Source of the DNA: Gammaproteobacteria bacterium
Lineage (GTDB): Bacteria > Pseudomonadota > Gammaproteobacteria > Pseudomonadales > Azotimanducaceae
Direction of reading: 5' to 3'
NCBI GenBank assembly: GCA_002728675.1
Contig: PBVL01000054.1
Location: 1 to 54,606, forward strand
DNA length: 54,606 nucleotides
Under the pieces are notes generated by a model. The model saw only the letters and a list, made by a program, of their open reading frames with translations. It was not told the DNA's origin and did no database searches. Shown here piece after piece: positions 10,076-19,653 of this stretch. The first letter of the stretch is position 1. Each line of letters starts with the position of its first letter. Position numbers and translations under genes: made by a program.

Positions 10076-12226
10076 ATGGCTGACTACAAACCAAAACCGC
10101 AAACGCTCGACGACTGGGAGGACGCGGCATCCAGGCTGCTGAAGGGCAAACCCTCCGCGAGCCTCGTGCGCGGCACGTCGGAGGGGATCGACGTCAAACC
10201 CCTCTACACCTCCGCCGATACGGAGGCGCTCGACTACGCTGACACCATGCCCGGGCTGGAACCGTTCGTTCGGGGCCCTCAGGCGACCATGTACGCCGGA
10301 CGCCCCTGGACGATCAGGCAATACGCGGGTTTCTCGACTGCGGAAGAGTCGAACGCCTTCTACCGCCAACTGCTGGCGGAAGGCGGCCAGGGTATCTCCG
10401 TTGCCTTCGACCTCGCGACTCATCGCGGTTACGACTCCGACCACGAACGTGTCACCCACGACGTGGGCAAGGCGGGCGTCGCGGTGGACTCCGTCGAGGA
10501 CATGAAAATCCTGTTCGATGAGATTCCGCTCGACACCGTATCGGTCTCGATGACCATGAACGGGGCCGTTCTGCCAATCATGGCGGGCTACATCGTCGCC
10601 GCGGAAGAACAGGGCGTTGCCCAGAGCGCGCTGTCGGGAACCATCCAGAACGACATTCTCAAAGAGTTCCTCGTTCGCAATACCTACATCTATCCGCCCA
10701 AACCCTCGTTGCGGATCATCGGCGACATTATCGCCTACTGCACCGAGCACATGCCGCGGTTCAACACGATCTCGATCTCCGGCTACCACATGCAGGAGGC
10801 GGGAGCCGACTCCGCGCTGGAGCTTGCCTACACGCTGGCTGACGGAAAGGAATACATCCGTACCGCGCTTGCCGCCGGCCTCAGCATCGACGACTTTGCG
10901 CCGCGCTTGTCGTTCTTCTGGGGCGTCGGCATGAACTTCTATATGGAGATCGCGAAGATGCGCGCGGCGCGATTCCTGTGGGCGAAGGTCGTCGATGAGT
11001 TCGGACCGCAGAATCCCCGGTCGAAAATGCTGCGTACACACAGCCAAACATCCGGCTGGTCGCTGACCGAGCAGGATCCGTACAACAACGTCGTCCGCAC
11101 GACGATCGAAGCGATGGCGGCGGTCTTCGGCGGCACCCAGTCGCTGCACACCAACGCGCTGGACGAAGCGATCGCGCTCCCGAGCGAGTTCGCGGCACGG
11201 ATTGCGCGAAATACCCAACTCATCCTGCAGGAAGAGACGGGCATTACCGATGTCGTCGATCCCTGGGGCGGCTCCTACATGATGGAGTCGCTGACGCAGA
11301 AGATCGCGGATCGTGCCTGGGAGCTCATCAACGAAATCGAAGAGGCCGGCGGCATGGCGCAGGCGATCGAGTCGGGGCTGCCCAAGCTGCGCATCGAAGA
11401 GTCAGCGGCACGCAAACAGGCCCGCATCGATCAGGGCGAACAGGTCATCGTCGGGGTCAACAAATACCAGCAGGCGGAGCAGGACGAGGTCGATGTCCTG
11501 AAGATCGACAACGAAGCCGTTCTCCGTGTGCAGCTGGACCGTCTGCAGGAGATTCGCGGCTCGCGCGATCAGGCCGCTGTCGACGCCGCGCTTGCCGCGA
11601 TCACGGCCTGTGCAAAAGGCGGCGACGGCAACCTGCTGGATCTCGCCGTCAAGGCGACGCGCCTGCGCGCGACCATCGGTGAAATCAGCGCGGCAATGGA
11701 GTCCGAATTTGCCCGTTTCAAGGCATCAACCCAGACCGTGTCCGGCGTCTACGGCGAGTCGTTCGCGCAGGACGAGGACTGGCAAAGCATCGCGACCGGC
11801 GTCCGCGACTTCGAGAACCGCGAAGGGCGCCGCCCGCGCATGCTGGTCTGCAAGATGGGCCAGGACGGTCACGACCGCGGCGCGAAGGTCATCGCGACCG
11901 CCTTCGCCGACGCGGGGTTCGATATTGACCTCTCGCCGATGTTCTCGACACCGTCCGAAGTCGCGCGTCAGGCAATCGAAAACGACGTGCACATCGTCGG
12001 CGTCTCGTCACAGGCGGGTGGCCACTCGACACTGGTCCCGCAGTTGATCGATGAACTGAAAGCCGAGCAGGCGGAAGACATCATCGTGATCGTCGGCGGC
12101 GTGATCCCGAAACAAGATTACGCGGCGTTGGAGCAGGCCGGCGTTCGCGGCATCTTTGGCCCGGGCACGCCCATTCCGGTTGCGGCACGCCAGGTGCTGG
12201 ACGCCGTCTCCGCTACGCGGCAATGA
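10076..12226 (+). CDS. scpA: Methylmalonyl-CoA mutase, single-chain type
   Basis: A 716-residue adenosylcobalamin enzyme converting (R)-methylmalonyl-CoA to succinyl-CoA. The N-terminal TIM-barrel carries [16 protein letters not shown] and [14 protein letters not shown], typical of the catalytic domain. The C-terminal cobalamin domain has [13 protein letters not shown] near residue 596, where the DxHxxG histidine ligates cobalt, followed by [10 protein letters not shown] and VGGVIP. Length matches the homodimeric Sbm/ScpA type rather than the MutA/MutB heterodimer. A GAGGA-type ribosome-binding site lies upstream of the ATG. The 122-base gap after mce (9954-10075) shows no terminator. The stop overlaps meaB by 4 bases. 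The organism must make or import cobalamin; no such gene is in this window. Confidence 0.95.
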   Translation: MADYKPKPQTLDDWEDAASRLLKGKPSASLVRGTSEGIDVKPLYTSADTEALDYADTMPGLEPFVRGPQATMYAGRPWTIRQYAGFSTAEESNAFYRQLLAEGGQGISVAFDLATHRGYDSDHERVTHDVGKAGVAVDSVEDMKILFDEIPLDTVSVSMTMNGAVLPIMAGYIVAAEEQGVAQSALSGTIQNDILKEFLVRNTYIYPPKPSLRIIGDIIAYCTEHMPRFNTISISGYHMQEAGADSALELAYTLADGKEYIRTALAAGLSIDDFAPRLSFFWGVGMNFYMEIAKMRAARFLWAKVVDEFGPQNPRSKMLRTHSQTSGWSLTEQDPYNNVVRTTIEAMAAVFGGTQSLHTNALDEAIALPSEFAARIARNTQLILQEETGITDVVDPWGGSYMMESLTQKIADRAWELINEIEEAGGMAQAIESGLPKLRIEESAARKQARIDQGEQVIVGVNKYQQAEQDEVDVLKIDNEAVLRVQLDRLQEIRGSRDQAAVDAALAAITACAKGGDGNLLDLAVKATRLRATIGEISAAMESEFARFKASTQTVSGVYGESFAQDEDWQSIATGVRDFENREGRRPRMLVCKMGQDGHDRGAKVIATAFADAGFDIDLSPMFSTPSEVARQAIENDVHIVGVSSQAGGHSTLVPQLIDELKAEQAEDIIVIVGGVIPKQDYAALEQAGVRGIFGPGTPIPVAARQVLDAVSATRQ

Positions 12227-13176
12227 TCGACACGGATGCCCTGCGGGCCGGTAATCGGCGGGCACTCGCACGCGCGATCACGCTGATCGAGAGTTCCCGG
12301 GAGGAAGATCGGACCGCAGCCCAGGAACTGCTTGCCGAACTCCTCCCCGACACCGGCAAGAGCATTCGCCTCGGCATCAGCGGTGTCCCGGGGGTCGGCA
12401 AGTCCACGTTCATCGAAGCGTTCGGCGTGTACCTGGCCAAGCGCGGGCGGCGGGTTGCCGTACTCGCGGTGGACCCCAGCTCACCGATCCACGGGGGCAG
12501 CATTCTTGGTGACAAGACCCGCATGTCGGAGCTGTCACGGCTCAACAATGCCTACATTCGGCCTTCCCCCACCTCTGGCGCCATTGGTGGCATCGCGGAG
12601 AAGACCCGCGAGACGATTCTGCTGTGTGAAGCCGCCGGTTTCGACGTCATCCTCATCGAGACGGTGGGCGTCGGTCAGTCCGAATATGACGTCGCAGCGA
12701 TGGTCGACTGCTTCATGCTGCTGGTGGTTCCGAACGCGGGGGACGAACTCCAGGGCATCAAGCGCGGCATCACCGAACTGACCGACATCCTCGTTGTCAA
12801 CAAGGCCGACGGCAACGCCGTCGCACAGGCGGAACAGACCAAACGGTACTACGAGAATGCATTTCACATTCTGCACAGCAGCGGCGGCTGGCAGCCCCGC
12901 GTGCTGACCTGTTCGGCGCTCGAGAAAACCCAGCTCGCCGACGTCTGGGACACCCTGCAAACCTACCTCGCGGAGACGGCGGACACGCTGGACGCCCGTC
13001 GCGCGGGCCAAAACGTCGACTGGATGCGCCATCTCATCCAGGACATGTTGCTCGACAAGCTCACCCGGAGCGAAGCCGCCCAGAACCGGTTGCCGGACCT
13101 CGAAGACGGCGTCCGCCGCGGCGATTTCACGCCCTACGCGGCGGCAGCGGAGGTTCTCGACCTGCTGGATCGCTGA
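12223..13176 (+). CDS. meaB: MeaB-type GTPase, chaperone of methylmalonyl-CoA mutase
   Basis: A 317-residue G3E-family GTPase that protects methylmalonyl-CoA mutase and gates cofactor loading. Motifs seen are the P-loop GVPGVGKST near residue 53, [18 protein letters not shown], switch region ETVGVGQSE near 146, and the base-specifying NKAD near 193. Its ATG overlaps the mutase stop (ATGA), which couples the two genes and fixes the partner. The C-terminal dimerisation helices are present ([15 protein letters not shown]). It is the last gene of the operon. Confidence 0.94.
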   Translation: MIDTDALRAGNRRALARAITLIESSREEDRTAAQELLAELLPDTGKSIRLGISGVPGVGKSTFIEAFGVYLAKRGRRVAVLAVDPSSPIHGGSILGDKTRMSELSRLNNAYIRPSPTSGAIGGIAEKTRETILLCEAAGFDVILIETVGVGQSEYDVAAMVDCFMLLVVPNAGDELQGIKRGITELTDILVVNKADGNAVAQAEQTKRYYENAFHILHSSGGWQPRVLTCSALEKTQLADVWDTLQTYLAETADTLDARRAGQNVDWMRHLIQDMLLDKLTRSEAAQNRLPDLEDGVRRGDFTPYAAAAEVLDLLDR

Positions 13177-13438
13177 AGGCGCGGACGAGAGGCCCACGTC
13201 TGACTGACTGCGGATCCGGACCACCGTAATGACGCTCTTCCGCGAACCCGCTTCAGTTCCAGGATGCGGGTACGTCGAGCGTCCGTCGGTACATGTATCG
13301 ATCTCGCATCACCGATCTATGGGATCGAGTTGCAGGCAGCGCTCCTTCGCAGGCAGGGTCCCGCGCACGGATATGAGACCACGAAGCAGTGGGATCAGCG
13401 CCGAAACGCCCCGGCAACGGCAAACCGTCACATGTGGT
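13177..13438. other. Intergenic stretch between meaB and the dnaE2 promoter
   Basis: With the promoter that follows, 328 bases separate meaB from dnaE2. An open frame starting at 13229 runs into dnaE2, but its first 92 codons have no resemblance to DnaE2 or any family I know and are read through the LexA boxes. No clear terminator for the upstream operon was found. I see no other feature here. Confidence 0.5.
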
Positions 13439-13494
13439 TTGCCTCGCACACCCGATACTGTATATATTTACATGTACTGTACATATAACCAGTA
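13439..13494 (+). promoter_or_regulatory. SOS promoter with tandem LexA boxes upstream of dnaE2
   Basis: Box 1 is TACTGTATATATTTACAT (13456-13473; CTG-N10-CAT). Box 2 is TACTGTACATATAACCAGTA (13475-13494; exact CTG-N10-CAG). A -35 candidate TTGCCT (13439-13444) is 16 bases from TATATA (13461-13466), which lies inside box 1. The arrangement (imperfect box, then perfect box, ending in CCAGTAT) copies the imuA promoter almost exactly. Box 2 ends 10 bases before the dnaE2 ATG, so the leader is very short and any Shine-Dalgarno is poor. Confidence 0.82.
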
Positions 13495-13504
13495 TCCCGC
13501 CTTC

Positions 13505-16500
13505 ATGTCGGTACGTTACGCGGAACTCCACTGCATCAGCAACTACTCGTTCCTTCGCGGCGCTTCACACCCCGAGGAACTTGTCATGCGCGCAAGCGCC
13601 CTTGGTTACTCGGCAGTTGCGATCACCGACGAGTGCTCGATGGCGGGCGTTGTGAAAGGGCACATGGCCGCCGAGGAATGCGGGATCAAGCTGATCGTCG
13701 GCAGCGAATTCAGGCTCGAAGATCACAAACACCCGGACTCGGAACCCGTACACCTGGTCTTGCTCGCGCCATCCCGTGCAGCCTACGGTGAAATCTGCAG
13801 TCTCATCACAACGGGACGAAGACGGAGCGAAAAGGGCACCTATTCGCTCAGCCTCGACGATCTCGAAACGGGCCTTCACCAATGCCTCGCGATCTGGATT
13901 CCTCACGACTCAAAAGCTGACAGGGCGGCCGTTTCACCAGACCAGGGACAGCGCGAGCACTCTTTCGCCCCGCTGTTGAGGCAGGGTACACGGCTGCGCA
14001 GGATTTTCGGCGATCGGTTGTGGCTGTCGATCCAGGCGTTCCCTGACGGGCGGGAACGCGCCCGCTACGAGCAGGGATTCACGCTCGCCAAACTGCTCCG
14101 GCTTCCGCTCGTCGCAAGTGGAGACGTCCACATGCACGTTCAGGAGCGCAAACCGTTGCAGGACGTACTGTCCGCAGTGCGCATGGGGCAATCGGTACGC
14201 GTCGCCGGAAGGCTCCTGGCGCCAAACAGAGAGAAGTACCTTCGCCCGCTTCCTGCTCTGGAGACCTGGTATCCGGAGTCAATGCTCAATGAGTCTGCAC
14301 GCATCGCGGATCTCTGTGATTTCAAACTCACCGAACTTCGCTACGAGTATCCGGAAGAACTTGTGCCGCCTGGGCTGACCCCCACGAAGTACCTGCGCCA
14401 ACTCACCTATGCAGGCGCCGAGCGGCGCTGGCCTGACGGCATCAGGCCCGATGTCCTCAAGATCATCGAACACGAACTGACCCTGATCGAGGAACTGGAA
14501 TACGAGTTCTACTTCCTGACCGTGTTCGATGTCGTCCACTTCGCGCGCAGCCAGAACATTCTGTGTCAGGGACGCGGTTCTGCGGCGAACAGCGCGGTCT
14601 GCTATTGCCTTGAGATCACCGAGGTCGACCCGGCCCGTGTCTCGCTGCTGTTCGAACGGTTCATCTCGAAGGAACGCAACGAACCGCCGGACATCGACGT
14701 TGACTTCGAACACTCACGACGTGAGGAAGTCATCCAGTACATCTACAAGAAATACGGTCGCAACCGGGCGGCGATCGCAGCAACTGTCATCACCTACAGA
14801 CCAAAAAGTGCGGTGCGCGACGTCGGCAAAGCACTCGGGCTCGACCTGACGCTGGTCGATCATCTGGCGAAGTCGCTGTCCTGGTGGGACAAGAAGGAAC
14901 ATCTGCTCGAACGGTTCGAAGAGAACGGCATCAACGGCAACAGCCCCATCGTTGGCCAGTTCCTGACGCTCGTTCGGGAAATTATGGGGTTCCCGAGACA
15001 CCTCTCTCAGCACGTCGGCGGTTTCATCATCTCGAGCGGGCCGCTTGCACAGTTGGTTCCCGTCGAGAACGCGGCAATGCCCGACAGGACGATCATCCAG
15101 TGGGACAAATACGATATTGAAGCGCTTGGTCTGCTCAAGGTCGACGTACTCGCGCTCGGAATGCTGACCGCAATCCGCAAGAGTTTCGATCTGTTCAACG
15201 CCTACCGCGGGACGTCGATGACGATTGCACACATCCCTCCCGAAGACCCGCTTACCTACAAGATGCTCCAAACCGGCGACAGCGTCGGAGTGTTTCAGGT
15301 CGAGTCGAGGGCGCAGATGTCGATGTTGCCGCGACTCAAGCCGAAAACGTTCTACGATCTCGTCATCGAGGTGGCCATCGTCAGACCGGGTCCGATTCAG
15401 GGGAACATGGTCCACCCTTACCTGAAGCGACGATCGGGGGAGGAACCCGTCACCTACGCAAACGATGCGGTCAGGGGTGTACTGGAACGCACCCTGGGTG
15501 TTCCGATCTTCCAGGAACAGGTCATCAAGCTTGCTGTCGTTGCTGCAGGTTTCACTCCCGGCGAAGCCGACCAACTCAGGCGAGCGATGGCGGCCTGGAA
15601 GAGCAGGGGCGGGCTTGAGGTGTTCGAGGAAAAGCTTGTCCAGGGGATGCTCGAGCGTGGTCACGAGCGCGAATTTGCGGAGCGCATTTTCGAGCAGATC
15701 AAAGGTTTCGGTGAGTACGGCTTTCCCGAATCGCACGCGGCGAGTTTTGCCCTGCTCGTCTACATCTCCGCATGGATCAAGCGCTACGAGCCTGCCGCGT
15801 TTTACTGCGGTCTGCTCAACAGCCAGCCCATGGGATTCTATTCCCCCTCCCAACTCGTACAGGACGCCCGTCGGCACGACATTGAGATTCGACCCGTCGA
15901 TGTTCTGTACAGCGCATGGGAATCGACACTCGAGAAACCGACCTATCGAAACGGTCAACTGACCTCACAACAGCCCGCCCTGAGGCTGGGAATGAACCGG
16001 ATCAAGGGCATGCGCGAGGACGCCGCGCAGCGCATCGTACTCGCGCGTGAACGCAGAACGTTCAAAGACGTACCCGATCTCTCACGACGATCGCGCCTCG
16101 ACCGCGGCGAACTTGCCAGACTGACAGAGGGAGGCGCGCTCAAAACCCTGTCAGGTCATCGCCATGAGACTCACTGGCAGGCCCAGGGACTGCTGCCTGA
16201 GGCGCCTCTGTTCCCTGTGAATGACGGCGCGCAAGGAACCAGTGCGAAAACCGGTCCAGGTGATGGAAGAAGTACAGGTGCAGATGCAGGAAAAGGCACA
16301 GGCACCGATGCACCGAACCAAGGTGACCCGATACGCAGGGTCGCTGAGCCCTCGCAGGGTTACGGGGAACGGGTCGAGTTACCCGCCCCGAGCGAAAATG
16401 ACGACCTTCGCGCCGACTATTCATCGCTGGGATTGACGCTTGGACGCCATCCCATGGCGATCCTTCGCGACTCGGGAGGACCGTTTCGCCACTGCAGAAA

Positions 16501-16813
16501 GGCGGATGATCTGCCAAATCTGAGGCACGGCTGCTTCATTCAGGTCGCGGGTATCGTCACAGGCAGGCAGCGTCCAGGATCGGCGTCCGGCGTGATCTTC
16601 CTGACCCTCGAAGATGAGACGAACAACATCAACGTCGTGATCTGGACGAGCGTGTTGGAGAAATATCGCTCCGCTGTCGTGCAGGGGCGATTACTCAGAA
16701 TCAAAGGTGTCATGGAGCGCCAGGAGTCCGTGATTCACGTGATCGCCGGACACGTGGAGGACCTGAGTCAGTACCTCAACCACTTTTCACTGAAGTCCCG
16801 GGACTTCCGCTGA
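13505..16813 (+). CDS. dnaE2: DnaE2, error-prone DNA polymerase III alpha subunit
   Basis: A 1102-residue C-family polymerase that performs mutagenic lesion bypass with ImuA and ImuB. The start at 13505 gives the conserved opening YAELHCISNYSFLRGASHPEEL of the PHP domain. The PDIDVDFEH catalytic aspartates are near residue 396, followed by YGRNRAAIAATVITYRPKSAVRDVGKALG. The helix-hairpin-helix region (LGMNRIKGM) and the C-terminal OB fold (QVAGIVTGRQRPGSASGVIFLTLED) are intact. Residues about 905-960 form a Gly/Thr/Asp-rich linker (GDGRSTGADAGKGTGTDAP) that looks longer than usual. The gene stands alone, with its own LexA boxes, and converges on gspM with a 13-base gap. imuA-imuB are about 9.4 kb upstream on the same strand. 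Confidence 0.94.
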   Translation: MSVRYAELHCISNYSFLRGASHPEELVMRASALGYSAVAITDECSMAGVVKGHMAAEECGIKLIVGSEFRLEDHKHPDSEPVHLVLLAPSRAAYGEICSLITTGRRRSEKGTYSLSLDDLETGLHQCLAIWIPHDSKADRAAVSPDQGQREHSFAPLLRQGTRLRRIFGDRLWLSIQAFPDGRERARYEQGFTLAKLLRLPLVASGDVHMHVQERKPLQDVLSAVRMGQSVRVAGRLLAPNREKYLRPLPALETWYPESMLNESARIADLCDFKLTELRYEYPEELVPPGLTPTKYLRQLTYAGAERRWPDGIRPDVLKIIEHELTLIEELEYEFYFLTVFDVVHFARSQNILCQGRGSAANSAVCYCLEITEVDPARVSLLFERFISKERNEPPDIDVDFEHSRREEVIQYIYKKYGRNRAAIAATVITYRPKSAVRDVGKALGLDLTLVDHLAKSLSWWDKKEHLLERFEENGINGNSPIVGQFLTLVREIMGFPRHLSQHVGGFIISSGPLAQLVPVENAAMPDRTIIQWDKYDIEALGLLKVDVLALGMLTAIRKSFDLFNAYRGTSMTIAHIPPEDPLTYKMLQTGDSVGVFQVESRAQMSMLPRLKPKTFYDLVIEVAIVRPGPIQGNMVHPYLKRRSGEEPVTYANDAVRGVLERTLGVPIFQEQVIKLAVVAAGFTPGEADQLRRAMAAWKSRGGLEVFEEKLVQGMLERGHEREFAERIFEQIKGFGEYGFPESHAASFALLVYISAWIKRYEPAAFYCGLLNSQPMGFYSPSQLVQDARRHDIEIRPVDVLYSAWESTLEKPTYRNGQLTSQQPALRLGMNRIKGMREDAAQRIVLARERRTFKDVPDLSRRSRLDRGELARLTEGGALKTLSGHRHETHWQAQGLLPEAPLFPVNDGAQGTSAKTGPGDGRSTGADAGKGTGTDAPNQGDPIRRVAEPSQGYGERVELPAPSENDDLRADYSSLGLTLGRHPMAILRDSGGPFRHCRKADDLPNLRHGCFIQVAGIVTGRQRPGSASGVIFLTLEDETNNINVVIWTSVLEKYRSAVVQGRLLRIKGVMERQESVIHVIAGHVEDLSQYLNHFSLKSRDFR

Positions 16814-16826
16814 CCTGCTCGCTCCG

Positions 16827-17345
16827 TCAGGACCGCAGAACAATCCTCGCATTCACCAGCCCGGGTCGATCCTGACGATCGAGTGAAATCTGCTGCACGG
16901 AGATGCCTTCCCTCGTCTCGAGTTCCTGCAGCCAGCGAATGAGGCTGTCAAACGCAACCCCGTCGAACCAGACGCTGACGTTCCCCTCTCCTTCCGGCTG
17001 CAGCCGATTGGGCTTGATCTGGTGTTGCTGCGCTGTGCGCGAAACCCGGGTCAGCAGCGTCTGACCGGTCGGTCCTGCCCTTCTCGCGGTTGTGCCTGAC
17101 TGTTGCGACGCCTGGGCACGCGTCGATACCATCCATGTCAGCAGATCACGATTTCGGTCCCTGTCTGCACGCGCGTCTTCCGCGAACGTCTGCATCGGTT
17201 CCCACACGCCGAAATAGCAGACCACAACCGAAAGGAACACCGCGAGCGACTTCGCTGCAAACCGATCCCTGGGCTCGAGCTGATTGAAGCGATCGAGACC
17301 CTGTCGGACCGGAGGCATTGCGGCAATACGGTCCGTGAGACTCAT
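16827..17345 (-). CDS. gspM: Type II secretion protein GspM
   Basis: A 172-residue inner-membrane protein of the type II secretion platform. A short cytoplasmic N-terminus is followed by one membrane segment near residues 30-48 (SLAVFLSVVVCYFGVW). The periplasmic ferredoxin-like domain carries LLTRVSRTAQQHQIKPNRLQPEGEGNVSVWFDGVAFDSLIRWLQEL, which matches GspM. It would partner GspL. The start overlaps the gspL stop by 4 bases (ATGA). It is the last gene of the cluster; no gspN follows, since dnaE2 ends 13 bases away on the other strand. Confidence 0.87.
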   Translation of the reverse strand: MSLTDRIAAMPPVRQGLDRFNQLEPRDRFAAKSLAVFLSVVVCYFGVWEPMQTFAEDARADRDRNRDLLTWMVSTRAQASQQSGTTARRAGPTGQTLLTRVSRTAQQHQIKPNRLQPEGEGNVSVWFDGVAFDSLIRWLQELETREGISVQQISLDRQDRPGLVNARIVLRS

Positions 17346-18553
17346 TGCAGCCGCACCTTGATGCTGCCTTTCACCTGATCTTCAGCCTGATTGATCGTGC
17401 CGATCTCGGCAGTCAGGCCTGCGTCCCCAAGCGTCTGGGAGAACCCGACAAGTTGCTCACTGCGCGGCGCCTCGAGCTGCAGGATCAGGTCTCCGCGTGA
17501 CTCGTTGAAGTTGACGTTCTGCGCATCGAGGCTCGACCCAGGGAGGTGCCGAACGGCTGCGCCGAACACCTGCAGAAAGCCGCCCTCCTCCCCACCGCCG
17601 CCACGCAGGTGCGACTGCCACCTGGCACGCACGTCGCGCACGTTACGGTCCTTGGGGAAAGTCCTGGCATAGAGCGCGCGCGCGTCGGCATCGTACTGGT
17701 CCGCCAGCGTCCCGAGGTAGAGCCCTTCTCCCGCGAAAAGGAGCACCTGAAGCGCGAATACCGCCACGCCCAGTTTCCAGACGAGTGACCACCCGTTGCT
17801 GTCATCCGCAGTGACTTCATCGACCTCATACTCGCCCTGCAGAAGATCCAGTTCGCTCCGGCCGTAGTTTGCACACAGGAGATCGAAGCCTTCCGCGTCT
17901 GAAACGTCGACCTGCGCCGCGCCGTCCGTTTCGGCTTCCAGTTGGGCAACCAGGACTTCTCCGGCATCACCCCCGTCGGCGCATTTCACCACGCTGACCG
18001 CCGCATCTTCCGGCAGGAGGCCAAGTGCCGTCCCCGCAAGCGCCGTTTCGAGCGAAAGCCCGCTCGCGGGCCCCGTCTTGACGTGAACCCGTCCGTGCTC
18101 GATCAACACGCTCGTTGTGCCATCGAACGGGACGCACAACGTGTCGAGCTTCATTGAGCCCGGGGCGAGGCCGGCAGCCGACAACCGTTCGAGAATCTGG
18201 TCGAGCGTCCCCCGTTCGATAGCGGCGACGCTGATCTCACCATCGGGGAGCCGTTCACCAATCGCGAAATGGCATTGCTCGACCTCGGTCGCGAGGTCGT
18301 CCTCCACCATGTAGGGAACGGCCTGTTGGATCTGCCGACGCTGCCGGGTGGGAATGTCGGCCGATGTGAGCAGTACGGTTTCGCCCGGTAACAACGCGCT
18401 GACGCTTCCCGACCAGCTCATTTCCGCCGTGCGCTCGGCGAACGCTTCCGGGGGACCTTCGCCGCGCAGCTTCACGTTTCCCTCGCCGTCGTACATCAGC
18501 CATTGCAGCGAGTCCGACTCCGGGAAATAGCGTACGAAAAGCCTGTCAGGCAT
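17342..18553 (-). CDS. gspL: Type II secretion protein GspL
   Basis: A 403-residue bitopic membrane protein linking the GspE ATPase to the inner-membrane platform. The N-terminal actin-like cytoplasmic domain includes LFVRYFPESDSLQWLMYDGEG, LLPGETVLLTSADIPTRQRRQIQQAVPYMVEDDLA and the ALAGTAL strand. A single membrane helix lies near residues 258-275 (WKLGVAVFALQVLLFAGEGL). The C-terminal ferredoxin-like periplasmic domain has SLDAQNVNFNESRGDLILQLEA. All three parts are typical. It lies between gspK and gspM in the normal order and is separated from gspK by only two bases. Confidence 0.9.
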   Translation of the reverse strand: MPDRLFVRYFPESDSLQWLMYDGEGNVKLRGEGPPEAFAERTAEMSWSGSVSALLPGETVLLTSADIPTRQRRQIQQAVPYMVEDDLATEVEQCHFAIGERLPDGEISVAAIERGTLDQILERLSAAGLAPGSMKLDTLCVPFDGTTSVLIEHGRVHVKTGPASGLSLETALAGTALGLLPEDAAVSVVKCADGGDAGEVLVAQLEAETDGAAQVDVSDAEGFDLLCANYGRSELDLLQGEYEVDEVTADDSNGWSLVWKLGVAVFALQVLLFAGEGLYLGTLADQYDADARALYARTFPKDRNVRDVRARWQSHLRGGGGEEGGFLQVFGAAVRHLPGSSLDAQNVNFNESRGDLILQLEAPRSEQLVGFSQTLGDAGLTAEIGTINQAEDQVKGSIKVRLQ

Positions 18554-18555
18554 GC

Positions 18556-19596
18556 CTATTCATCCTCAGCGTCTTGCTCGACGTCGGTGGTCAGAGGGGG
18601 CAACGCGCGGGTAAATGTCCTGCTGAGCACTCGCAGACCGCCGTCCGCTGGATTGCGTTGCACGACGCTGCGCAGGTAACCGAATCGATCCTGATAGCGT
18701 GCGGTGACGTTGATCTCGAAGAAGCCGGATTGTACACCAAGGCCTTCGGTGCTCGTCCTCGGCGGGGTGCCCATGGCCGCGAAAAGCTCCGGCACGGCAT
18801 TGAAGCCTTCGACCGCAACACGCTGTTCGAGGGCGTTGCCCACCGCCTCCCCATTGATCTGCGGAGCCAGGACCTGCAGCATCACAAAGTCGGCCGTGTT
18901 GACATTGAGCGGCACGTTGGTCGTCGGCAACGCTGTGACATAAGGCTCGAGCCTCGCAAACGACTCAGTGTCCATATCGAGGACCATGCGCAACTCGCTG
19001 ACGTCCTGGAACCCCTGGTCCGCAGTCCGATACGGTCGTTCGAGCCCCAGATACTCATAGTCCTCGGCGCCGAGATTCGACGTGTTCTGATCGGCATCCG
19101 ACCAGTCGGCAATCCGGTCCACGAATACGGCGTCGACCCCGAGTTGAGACAACAATCGTGTGAAGCGCTCGCGCTGCAATCCGCCAATCATCAGGTTGTT
19201 CAGATTGAAGCGGCTTTGCAGATCGATGATCCGCAGAGAGATCTCACCGTCTTCATACTCGTAGTTGAGCTCCTGTGAGGCCCAGACCTCGAGCAGGTGA
19301 TCCTTCGTCGGCGTTTCGGCAAAGTCCTCGAACAGGATTTGCCGCGCCAGCTCCTCTCCTCCGACCACATACTGACGCAACTGCGCCTGATCGAGATAGT
19401 TCCGCGCCCGGTGGATCGCAAGATTCTGCGCCGTCGACATCGACGTACCCAGGAGCGTTGCGATCACGACCACCAGCAACACCGTGATCAGCGCAACTCC
19501 GCGCTGACCTCGTACAGGCCCGGGACGCCGCCAGGATCGATTGCCGCCTGTCGAACCTTCGTTGGCTCCGGAACCGTTCATGCGCGGACCGTTCAT
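18556..19596 (-). CDS. gspK: Type II secretion minor pseudopilin GspK
   Basis: A 346-residue minor pseudopilin that caps the pseudopilus tip with GspI and GspJ. The prepilin cleavage region reads QRGVALITVLLVVVIATLLG near residue 32, where the usual F after Gly is V, as is common in GspK, and the usual Glu5 is replaced by Thr, which is also normal for GspK. The soluble part contains YEDGEISLRIIDLQSRFNLNNL, RIADWSDAD and the large inserted domain. The start is either of two ATG codons (19596 or 19581) inside a short repeated sequence (ATGCGCGGACCGTTC on the plus strand), so the leader length is uncertain by five residues. A 57-base gap separates it from gspJ. Confidence 0.9.
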   Translation of the reverse strand: MNGPRMNGSGANEGSTGGNRSWRRPGPVRGQRGVALITVLLVVVIATLLGTSMSTAQNLAIHRARNYLDQAQLRQYVVGGEELARQILFEDFAETPTKDHLLEVWASQELNYEYEDGEISLRIIDLQSRFNLNNLMIGGLQRERFTRLLSQLGVDAVFVDRIADWSDADQNTSNLGAEDYEYLGLERPYRTADQGFQDVSELRMVLDMDTESFARLEPYVTALPTTNVPLNVNTADFVMLQVLAPQINGEAVGNALEQRVAVEGFNAVPELFAAMGTPPRTSTEGLGVQSGFFEINVTARYQDRFGYLRSVVQRNPADGGLRVLSRTFTRALPPLTTDVEQDAEDE

Positions 19597-19653
19597 GCGC
19601 GGACATCCGCGTGCGCCACGCTGGATGCGCGGGGCACCGCGCGCTGAGACCAG

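Noticed and set aside
9977-11218. A 413-residue minus-strand open frame inside the mutase gene
   Set aside because: It is antisense to the mutase catalytic domain and has no family resemblance.
13229-13504. The upstream extension of the dnaE2 frame
   Set aside because: The 92 added residues are unlike any DnaE2 N-terminus, and the LexA boxes and promoter lie inside the extension.
14714-15958. A 414-residue minus-strand open frame inside dnaE2
   Set aside because: It is antisense to the conserved polymerase core.
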